This document shows, piece by piece, positions 1-5,105 of a stretch of 6,394 nt of DNA (the first letter of the stretch is position 1; each line of letters begins with the position of its first letter). This DNA is from an uncultured Gammaproteobacteria bacterium. Lineage in GTDB: Bacteria > Pseudomonadota > Gammaproteobacteria > Steroidobacterales > JABDMI01. A program made the translations under genes and the position numbers. The stretch spans positions 1 through 6,394 of the forward strand of contig CALHVH010000088.1 of the NCBI GenBank assembly GCA_938039225.1, given 5' to 3'. The notes beneath the pieces are model-generated. The model saw nothing but the letters and a program-made list of their open reading frames with translations. It was not told the origin of the DNA and did no database searches.

Positions 1-960
1 ATGGGTTATCTAGCTCATTGTATTGCTATGGAAGAAATCAGTAGAGCCTCTGCTTCTGTAGGCCTTTCATATGGCGCTCATTCTAACCTTTGCGTTAATC
101 AATTACATAAAAATGGCTCAGAAGCACAAAAACTCAAATACCTACCAAAACTATGTTCAGGTGAACACGTAGGTGCCCTTGCCATGTCTGAGCCAAACGC
201 TGGCTCTGACGTCGTGAGCATGAAACTCAGTGCGGTGAAAAAAGGTGATGAATACATTTTAAATGGCAATAAGATGTGGATTACCAATGGTCCAGATGCT
301 GATACTTTTGTCATTTATGCAAAAACAGACATTAATGCTGGATCTAAAGGCATTACCGCATTTATTGTAGAAAAAAACACACCCGGATTTTCGCAGCATC
401 AAAAACTAGATAAATTAGGCATGCGTGGTTCGAATACTTGCGAACTGGTGTTTCAAGATTGTGTTGTTCCTGCTGAAAACATTTTGGGGCAAGAAGGCAA
501 AGGCGTTCGAGTTCTAATGAGTGGCTTGGACTATGAACGTACCGTATTAGCCGCTGGTCCTATAGGAATCATGCAGGCCTGTTTAGACTTGGTACTGCCC
601 TACGTGCATGAGCGTAAACAATTTGGACAAGCCATTGGTGAGTTTCAGCTAATACAAGGAAAGTTAGCTGATATGTATACCCTGACCTCGGCTAGCCGTG
701 CTTATTTATATGCTGTAGCCAAAGCCTGTGATAAAGGGCAAGACTCACGCAAAGATGCTGCTGGCGTTATATTATTTACGGCCGAAAAAGCCACACAAAT
801 GGCCTTAGACGCCATACAAATACTGGGTGGCAATGGCTATATTAATGACTACCCAGCTGGCCGTTTATTACGTGATGCCAAGCTTTATGAAATAGGCGCA
901 GGAACCTCAGAAATACGCCGTATGCTAATTGGTAGAGAGCTATTTAAGCAAACAAGTTAA
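1..960 (+). CDS. ivd: Isovaleryl-CoA dehydrogenase, 5' end missing
   Basis: FAD enzyme oxidising isovaleryl-CoA to 3-methylcrotonyl-CoA in leucine breakdown, passing electrons to ETF. The 319 visible residues carry both acyl-CoA dehydrogenase signatures: AMSEPNAGSDVVS (61-73) and the Q273-to-D292 block with GGNGY. Two features single out isovaleryl-CoA dehydrogenase. A Glu lies in GLDYERTVLAAGP (E179), where this subfamily keeps its catalytic base. Ala (A300 in YEIGAGTSE) stands where medium- and short-chain enzymes have their catalytic Glu (YEGTS). The family is about 385-390 residues long, so roughly 70 N-terminal residues lie before the window. The ATG at base 1 is an internal Met (family context GMGYLAHC), not the start. 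The stop is TAA at 958-960. The usual leucine-pathway partners (carboxylase subunits, enoyl hydratase, HMG-CoA lyase) do not follow; an acyl-CoA thioesterase does. The family call is very secure, the substrate nearly so. Confidence 0.95.
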   Translation: MGYLAHCIAMEEISRASASVGLSYGAHSNLCVNQLHKNGSEAQKLKYLPKLCSGEHVGALAMSEPNAGSDVVSMKLSAVKKGDEYILNGNKMWITNGPDADTFVIYAKTDINAGSKGITAFIVEKNTPGFSQHQKLDKLGMRGSNTCELVFQDCVVPAENILGQEGKGVRVLMSGLDYERTVLAAGPIGIMQACLDLVLPYVHERKQFGQAIGEFQLIQGKLADMYTLTSASRAYLYAVAKACDKGQDSRKDAAGVILFTAEKATQMALDAIQILGGNGYINDYPAGRLLRDAKLYEIGAGTSEIRRMLIGRELFKQTS

Positions 961-965
961 TTTGT

Positions 966-982
966 CATCTATATAATAGATG
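966..982 (+). promoter_or_regulatory. Possible tesB promoter -10 box inside a small hairpin
   Basis: The 44-nt gap between ivd and the thioesterase contains a perfect TATAAT at 972-977. It lies within a 7-bp inverted repeat, CATCTAT (966-972) and ATAGATG (976-982), with a 3-nt loop. A transcript from this box would start about 20 nt before the tesB ATG. I see no good -35 hexamer at 16-18 nt spacing. The hairpin is AT-rich and has no T-run after it, so it is a poor terminator. The hexamer is seen directly; promoter activity is inferred and weak. Confidence 0.3.
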
Positions 983-1004
983 CAACACATTAACCTCTCT
1001 TCCC

Positions 1005-1871
1005 ATGAAAAAACTCAATGATATTTTAGATTTAGAACAACTGGATCTAAATCTTTTTCGCAGCCAAGCTCATCATGTGAATATTTCTGGCAACCTTTAT
1101 GGTGGTCAAGTTTTAGCACAAGCCTTAATCGCAGCCCAACACACGGTTGAAGCTAGGCAACCGCATTCACTGCATGCGTACTTCTTACGTGCCGGCAGCA
1201 GCGATATGCCTGTAATCTATGACGTAGATAGAATTCGTGATGGTGGCAGTTTTACCACTCGACGAGTTGTAGCTCGCCAAAAAGGACGACCCATTTTTAA
1301 TGCGGCCATCTCTTTTCATAAAGAAGAACCAGGTTTTGAACATCAAATCTTTTTAGACGAAATACCACGTATACCCACTCAAGAAGAAATTGATTTTTAT
1401 AGTGAACAACGCGATGGAGTCGATGAAGCAAGTCATATTCTTAGAAAAAAAACCAACACTCGCTCATTTGATTTAGTACCTATTGGTGACACACCCTATT
1501 TAAACGAAGATGTGACACCTGCAGAAGGAAAATTTTGGTTTAGATGCACACAAGACTTATCGGATGACATCAATATACAACGCGGCGCTTTAACCTTTGC
1601 TTCAGATATGGGTTTACTTGCAGCCTCCCTATTTCCACATCCATCTTCAATATTTAATGGTAAGCAAATGGTGGCCAGCTTAGATCATGCAATTTGGTTT
1701 CACCAAACCTGCAATATTTCAGATTGGTTGATTTACAAAGTGGATAGTCCTTGGGCTGGAAACGCACGTGGTTTTACACGTGGATTCATATACACGCAAG
1801 ACGGCAGCTTAGTGGCTTCAACCACGCAAGAAGGCCTAATACGTCCAATTACTAAAAAGCCAGTTAGTTAG
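1005..1871 (+). CDS. tesB: Acyl-CoA thioesterase II (TesB family)
   Basis: Cytoplasmic double-hotdog enzyme that hydrolyses acyl-CoAs to free acid and CoA. Its 288 residues match the usual length of E. coli TesB (about 286). The first hotdog holds NLYGGQVLAQAL (30-41) and SLHAYFLRAG (55-64). The second holds ASDMGLL, SLDHAIWFH and ARGFTRGFIYTQDG (254-267). By alignment from memory with the E. coli Asp204/Thr228/Gln278 triad, the active site is D201, S225 (Ser for Thr) and Q275 (STTQEG). ATG at 1005 fits the family N-terminus, but the leader is pyrimidine-rich (CCTCTCTTCCC) and shows no Shine-Dalgarno match. The gene lies 44 nt after ivd and 65 nt before the transporter on the same strand. Pairing with an acyl-CoA dehydrogenase suggests acyl-CoA turnover or CoA recycling, but the substrate cannot be read from sequence. 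Confidence 0.95.
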   Translation: MKKLNDILDLEQLDLNLFRSQAHHVNISGNLYGGQVLAQALIAAQHTVEARQPHSLHAYFLRAGSSDMPVIYDVDRIRDGGSFTTRRVVARQKGRPIFNAAISFHKEEPGFEHQIFLDEIPRIPTQEEIDFYSEQRDGVDEASHILRKKTNTRSFDLVPIGDTPYLNEDVTPAEGKFWFRCTQDLSDDINIQRGALTFASDMGLLAASLFPHPSSIFNGKQMVASLDHAIWFHQTCNISDWLIYKVDSPWAGNARGFTRGFIYTQDGSLVASTTQEGLIRPITKKPVS

Positions 1872-1936
1872 GGTTATTTATCTCTTCTGAATCATCAACA
1901 GCTTCTCAATTTAAGGTACGTGACAATATTGTATTA

Positions 1937-3106
1937 ATGTTGTTACTCAGTGCCTTAATTGCTATTGCACCCTTCAGTATCGATGTGTACATGCCAGCTT
2001 TTGGTGATATGGCAATTTTCTATAACAGTGATTATCACACCATTGAGTTAAGCGTTGCAGCGTTTTTCTTTGGCAGCGCATGTGGTCAACTGATACTCGC
2101 TCCATTTTCTGATCGTATTGGAAGACGACCGGTATTATTTTTTGGCTTAAGTATTTTTCTAGTCGCCACTGCACTAATTATTGTCTCCCAAACGGTAGAA
2201 CAACTTTTAGTTTTTCGGTTTTTTCAAGCCGTGGGCTGTGGCAGCATTTCGGTAACAGCCCCTAGCGTAGTACGTGACAGTTTCAATGAACGTGATACCG
2301 CAAAAATGTTCTCTCTCATTGCCACACTCATGATGGCGGCTCCTTTTATGGCGCCAATGCTGGGAGCCGTTTTATTACACTATTTTGCTTGGCAGAGTAT
2401 TTTTTGGTTCCTGCTTATTTATGCGAGTTTTATTATTACATTAATGTACTTCAAACTTCCGGAGACCCGACCTCCTACTGAAGACATTAAATTAAGACGC
2501 ATTGTGAGTCAAAGCTTGGGCCGTTATAAAATTGTATTCAATAACAAAGAAGCCATCTTATACCTAGCGTGTATCGTGTTGTGTTCAGTGTGGTTCATCC
2601 TGTTCTTGACCGACGCCTCATTCATTTACATGGAATACTTCAAGGCATCTAAGTTTCTATTTGCCCTGCTTTTTGGTGGCGCGGTAGTGGTTGTTATATT
2701 TGCTAATTTTTTAAATATCTATTTACTTCGAACCTACACGGCACGACAAATACTTGTGTCTGCTGTACGAGTTGAGTTATTACTCGTAGCCATTACCTTT
2801 ATGCATGCAAACCTTTTTGATGTACAACTCTGGGTAATATTTGCATTATTTGCTTGTACGCAAGGCTGCCTACATGTAATCACAGCCAATGGATTTGCCA
2901 GCTTTCTAGCCTATTATTCTGACAATACAGGCTCAGCCAGTGCAATTTTTGGTTCTTCTCGGTTTGCATTTGGTGGATTTTGTGCTTATGTTTTAGCTAC
3001 ATTTCACGATGGTAGCTTATTACCTTTTACTGGTATTAGTCTTGTTGCGGTTAGCCTAGCTTTTATACTCAGCTTTAAACTTAATTTAAACTTAGTGGAT
3101 GAATAA
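1937..3106 (+). CDS. MFS efflux transporter, Bcr/CflA type
   Basis: Inner-membrane drug/H+ antiporter of the 12-helix major facilitator superfamily, 389 residues from this ATG. TM1 carries the family hallmark APFSIDVYMPAF (11-22). The loop after TM2 has motif A as GQLILAPFSDRIGRRPVL (50-67). TM5 has a motif-C-like PFMAPMLGA (136-144), followed by WQSIFWFLL (152-160). Hydrophobic stretches at about 36-55, 66-85, 90-110, 127-149, 152-172, 206-226, 240-262, 270-290, 295-318, 333-354 and 362-382 supply the other helices. The start is doubtful: the ATG places TM1 at residue 1, while the frame stays open back to 1868 with a plausible hydrophilic lead-in but no ATG, GTG or TTG. The only SD-like AAGG (1913-1916) is 20 nt from the ATG. 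Homologues include Bcr (bicyclomycin, sulfonamide) and CflA/CmlA; the substrate here is unknown. Confidence 0.9.
   Translation: MLLLSALIAIAPFSIDVYMPAFGDMAIFYNSDYHTIELSVAAFFFGSACGQLILAPFSDRIGRRPVLFFGLSIFLVATALIIVSQTVEQLLVFRFFQAVGCGSISVTAPSVVRDSFNERDTAKMFSLIATLMMAAPFMAPMLGAVLLHYFAWQSIFWFLLIYASFIITLMYFKLPETRPPTEDIKLRRIVSQSLGRYKIVFNNKEAILYLACIVLCSVWFILFLTDASFIYMEYFKASKFLFALLFGGAVVVVIFANFLNIYLLRTYTARQILVSAVRVELLLVAITFMHANLFDVQLWVIFALFACTQGCLHVITANGFASFLAYYSDNTGSASAIFGSSRFAFGGFCAYVLATFHDGSLLPFTGISLVAVSLAFILSFKLNLNLVDE
3074..3094 (+). repeat. 10-nt direct repeat at the 3' end of the transporter gene
   Basis: TTTAAACTTA occurs at 3074-3083 and again at 3085-3094, one base apart. Each copy contains the self-complementary TTTAAA, so the pair could also fold as a 6-bp AT stem with a 5-nt loop. 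It encodes the end of TM12 and the tail (FKLNLNLV). It is exact, but probably a by-product of AT-rich Leu/Asn/Lys codons. Confidence 0.4.
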
Positions 3107-3108
3107 CT

Positions 3109-3735
3109 CTAATTACTTTTTTTAACTGCATAGGTCTGCATAAAAGTTTCAAATAGAAGTTTAGCTTGGCTTTGCATTTCTGAAATGTCTGGAATGGTAT
3201 CGGTAACACATAACATAGCGGATTGTTGGTACCAAACTAAAGCACCGATCATATGCTTGGCTACTGCCGAGCAATCCATCTCTTTCAATTCTCCTTGCGA
3301 TACCTTTAATGCAAAGTATTGAGTCAATTCACTAACCGTTTTGTTGGGCCCCACTGAAAAAAAATGCTTTCCAATATTTGGTGATTTGGAAAGCTCTGAG
3401 TAGACTGCTCGTATCACAGCAACATAATCTGGCTGGTGACATAGGTTTACATACATATCAACAAATTTACTTAAATATTCTTCAACCGGTAAATCGATTG
3501 AGACCGCATCAGTAAATATTGCCTTTGAATTAAATATAGTAGTATCACATACCGCTTTAAGTAAACCCTCTTTGTTATTAAAGAGTTCATACACAGCTGA
3601 TTTAGAGGTTCCAGCCAAGTTAACCACTTGGTCAAGATTCATATTACTGAATCCTTCTTGGGCAATGAGTTGAATTGCGGAGTTAATAATGCGGTTTTTG
3701 CGATCTTGTTTATTATTTTCTACGAACTCTTTCAA
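3109..3735 (-). CDS. TetR/AcrR-family transcriptional regulator
   Basis: 208-residue dimeric DNA-binding regulator. The N-terminal TetR domain spans about 12-62: helix 1 (RIINSAIQLIAQEGF), helix 2 (MNLDQVVNLAG) and recognition helix 3 (TSKSAVYELFNNKEGLL). This matches the family pattern of T-x-x-x-V/I-A-x-x-A-G-x-S-x-x-x-x-Y-x-x-F-x-x-K-E-x-L. The C-terminal helices (about 68-205) form the ligand pocket; YVAVIRAVYSEL and the length suggest an AefR-like C-terminal domain, tentatively. The start is TTG at 3733-3735: an in-frame TAG lies three codons upstream (3742-3744), an AGGTAGGA ribosome site sits just before it, and the next Met (M32) would remove helix 1. The stop is 2 nt from the stop of the convergent transporter. 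It could repress itself, the transporter or distant genes; its ligand is unknown. Confidence 0.9.
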   Translation of the reverse strand: MKEFVENNKQDRKNRIINSAIQLIAQEGFSNMNLDQVVNLAGTSKSAVYELFNNKEGLLKAVCDTTIFNSKAIFTDAVSIDLPVEEYLSKFVDMYVNLCHQPDYVAVIRAVYSELSKSPNIGKHFFSVGPNKTVSELTQYFALKVSQGELKEMDCSAVAKHMIGALVWYQQSAMLCVTDTIPDISEMQSQAKLLFETFMQTYAVKKSN

Positions 3736-3739
3736 GACT

Positions 3740-3747
3740 TCCTACCT
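3740..3747 (-). promoter_or_regulatory. Ribosome binding site fixing the TTG start of the TetR gene
   Basis: On the - strand AGGTAGGA lies immediately upstream of the TTG at 3735. AGGA is 4 nt and AGGT 8 nt from the start codon. It overlaps the in-frame TAG at 3742-3744. It is the clearest Shine-Dalgarno sequence in the window and supports initiation at a non-ATG codon. Confidence 0.6.
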
Positions 3748-3777
3748 AGTTATATTATTATTTTACTCTAGATACTT

Positions 3778-3799
3778 GATAGTACCATTTTTAGCTATC
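3778..3799. promoter_or_regulatory. Candidate inverted-repeat operator upstream of the TetR gene
   Basis: GATAG (3778-3782) and CTATC (3795-3799) form an inverted repeat with a 12-nt spacer in the 94-nt gap between the DUF442 gene and the TetR gene. A second short repeat, TACT/AGTA (3773-3776 and 3781-3784), overlaps it. On the - strand a TAAAAT -10-like hexamer lies just downstream. TetR proteins often bind palindromes near their own promoter, which makes this a place to look, but the half-sites are short and could be chance. Confidence 0.2.
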
Positions 3800-3829
3800 G
3801 GTTTGCATTCTTAATAAAAAACGTAAACT

Positions 3830-4258
3830 TTAGCTATTTATATATGATTTTTCTAATTTTTCCTGTAGCTGCGGAAGATCGTAACCGGCTTTGCTAGTAA
3901 TTTCTAAAATACTATTAGCCGACATTGCACCAGCCATACTTAAGGCCCATAAAATACTGCAACGTGTTCCTGAGCGACAATACGCCAAGATCGGTTTTTC
4001 AGCATTTTCTATAGTGGTTTTAAACGCTTGTACTTGGGCATAACTAACAGCACCCGATATTACAGGTTGGTAAATAAATCCCATATTATGTTTTTGAGCT
4101 GCATCACCGATACTCAGCATATCAATTTGATCTTCTGATTCATTATCTGGGCGATTGCAGATTATGGTCTTAAATCCAAGCTCTTTGAGTTGTGCTATAT
4201 CAGCTAAATGTAATTGAGGTGAAACGGATAAATCATCGTTTATTTTATTTATTTGCAT
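3830..4258 (-). CDS. DUF442 / TIGR01244 family protein (rhodanese/phosphatase-like)
   Basis: 142-residue cytoplasmic protein matching the DUF442 domain over its whole length: DDLSVSPQL (8-16), ELGFKTIICNRPDNE (26-40), an Ala/Gly region ending in YQPV (63-66), and the catalytic loop AYCRSGTRCSILWAL (92-106). The family has a tyrosine-phosphatase-like fold, stands alone or is fused to beta-lactamase-fold sulfur dioxygenase domains, and is annotated variously as phosphatase or sulfurtransferase. The nucleophile is expected to be C94. The nearest loop Arg is R99, giving C-x4-R, the spacing of single-domain rhodaneses (CRSGxR) rather than the C-x5-R of classical phosphatases. C100 follows R99 where I would expect Ser. 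ATG at 4256-4258 has no obvious SD. It lies 53 nt downstream of the carbonic anhydrase gene on the same strand, possibly cotranscribed. The family is secure, the reaction is not. Confidence 0.85.
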   Translation of the reverse strand: MQINKINDDLSVSPQLHLADIAQLKELGFKTIICNRPDNESEDQIDMLSIGDAAQKHNMGFIYQPVISGAVSYAQVQAFKTTIENAEKPILAYCRSGTRCSILWALSMAGAMSANSILEITSKAGYDLPQLQEKLEKSYINS

Positions 4259-4311
4259 ATTAATTTTTATAGAAATTGAGTTTAACGAAAATGTGAATAC
4301 TAAGACTAATT

Positions 4312-4947
4312 CTACTCAGCTAGATTGTAGACTTCCTTCATATTGTTTAGTTTCTTGGAGAAATCGATATGTTGATCAAGTAATTCTCCAGTTCCTACAT
4401 CAAAAACCCAGCCATGAATTTTTGGAAAGCCAGTGGCTAAAACTGATTTTTGTACTGCAGCTGTTTTTAGCACATTAAATGCCTGTTCTTCGACATTCAG
4501 TTCAACTAAACGCTGGTAGCGCTGTTCTTCATCAGTAATGGAATCCAGTGACTCTTTATGCAAACGATAAACGTCGCGAATGTTCCTTATCCATGGATTT
4601 AATAGTCCTAAATCTTGTGGCACCATAGCGGCTTTGACACCACCACAGTGGTAATGACCACAGACCACTATATGCTTAACTTTTAGGTGAGTCACAGCGT
4701 ATTCGATTACCGACATAGCACTTAAATCAATAGTAGAGACCACGTTTGCAATATTTCTATGCACAAATACCTGGCCGGCTTCAGCTCCCATGAGCTCTTC
4801 TGCTGTTACACGACTATCACTACAGCCTATATATAAAAAGTCGGGACTTTGCCCTTCAGCTAATTTAGCAAAAAACTGCTTATTATTAACTTTTTTGCTT
4901 GCAAGCCATTTCTTGTTATTTTCAAATATTTGGTCATAAAAGCTCAT
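4312..4947 (-). CDS. can: Beta-class carbonic anhydrase
   Basis: Zinc enzyme interconverting CO2 and bicarbonate, cytoplasmic, 211 residues (E. coli Can is about 220). Zinc ligands fall at the same numbers as in E. coli Can: C42 and D44 in GCSDSR, H98 and C101 in CGHYHCGGV. R46 completes the Asp-Arg dyad. FVHRNIANVV (61-70) and the C-terminal GWVFDVGTGEL (179-189) are also family-typical. Residue 39 is Tyr rather than the Trp of the bicarbonate-inhibited H. influenzae type. ATG at 4945-4947 has GGAAG 10 nt upstream; the only nearer upstream ATG runs straight into TAA. A TATAAT box on the same strand (5001-5006) suggests its own promoter. It is divergent from the metallopeptidase gene and followed by the DUF442 gene. 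Likely role: bicarbonate supply for carboxylases at air-level CO2. The symbol is by similarity only. Confidence 0.95.
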   Translation of the reverse strand: MSFYDQIFENNKKWLASKKVNNKQFFAKLAEGQSPDFLYIGCSDSRVTAEELMGAEAGQVFVHRNIANVVSTIDLSAMSVIEYAVTHLKVKHIVVCGHYHCGGVKAAMVPQDLGLLNPWIRNIRDVYRLHKESLDSITDEEQRYQRLVELNVEEQAFNVLKTAAVQKSVLATGFPKIHGWVFDVGTGELLDQHIDFSKKLNNMKEVYNLAE

Positions 4948-5000
4948 ACTTAAAGGTCTTCCTTACATGTCTTTCAATTAATATATATTGGTTAATAGTA

Positions 5001-5006
5001 ATTATA
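5001..5006 (-). promoter_or_regulatory. Probable -10 box of the carbonic anhydrase promoter
   Basis: On the - strand this is a perfect TATAAT, placing a transcript start near 4994 and a leader of about 47 nt before the carbonic anhydrase ATG. The best -35 is a weak TTGCTT with only 15 nt spacing. A perfect 10-bp AT palindrome (4980-4989) lies in the predicted leader. The hexamer is seen directly; promoter use is inferred. Confidence 0.4.
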
Positions 5007-5030
5007 CTTTATTTCGACTAAAAGCAACAT

Positions 5031-5058
5031 TTGAACTATTTGTTGTGGACTCTATCAA
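5031..5058 (+). promoter_or_regulatory. Candidate promoter of the metallopeptidase gene
   Basis: TTGAAC (5031-5036) and TATCAA (5053-5058) resemble -35 and -10 hexamers, 4 of 6 matches each, with 16 nt between. They would start transcription about 40 nt before the ATG at 5106. A rival -10, TATAAA, lies at 5071-5076 without a good -35. This is the only reasonable candidate in the divergent region, and a weak one. Confidence 0.25.
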
Positions 5059-5105
5059 ATTAAGCTAGTTTATAAAAAACCCATTAAGAATGAGCAATTA
5101 GCGTT

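Noticed and set aside
1..3. ATG at base 1 as the true start of the dehydrogenase
   Set aside because: About 70 conserved N-terminal residues of the family would be missing, and MGYLAHC is an internal family segment; the start coincides with the window edge.
99..314. 71-codon open frame on the - strand
   Set aside because: It lies wholly antisense to the strongly conserved dehydrogenase gene and its translation shows no recognisable motif.
1974..2174. 66-codon open frame on the - strand
   Set aside because: It is antisense to TM1-TM3 of the transporter, where the sense frame carries family motifs; no domain or ribosome site supports it.
3111..3123. T-run (TTTTTTT at 3117-3123) as a terminator for the transporter
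   Set aside because: No stable GC-containing hairpin precedes it, and it encodes the Lys residues at the end of the TetR protein on the other strand.
3788..3837. Direct repeat of TTTAGCTAT (3790-3798 and 3829-3837)
   Set aside because: One copy overlaps the end of the DUF442 coding sequence, only two copies exist, and the AT-rich background makes chance likely.
4296..4313. GAAT/ATTC inverted repeat between the carbonic anhydrase and DUF442 genes as a terminator
   Set aside because: Only 4 bp pair, with a long loop and no T-run on the transcribed strand.
4293..4478. 61-codon open frame on the + strand
   Set aside because: It overlaps the 3' end of the carbonic anhydrase gene in antisense, and its translation looks like a frame shadow.
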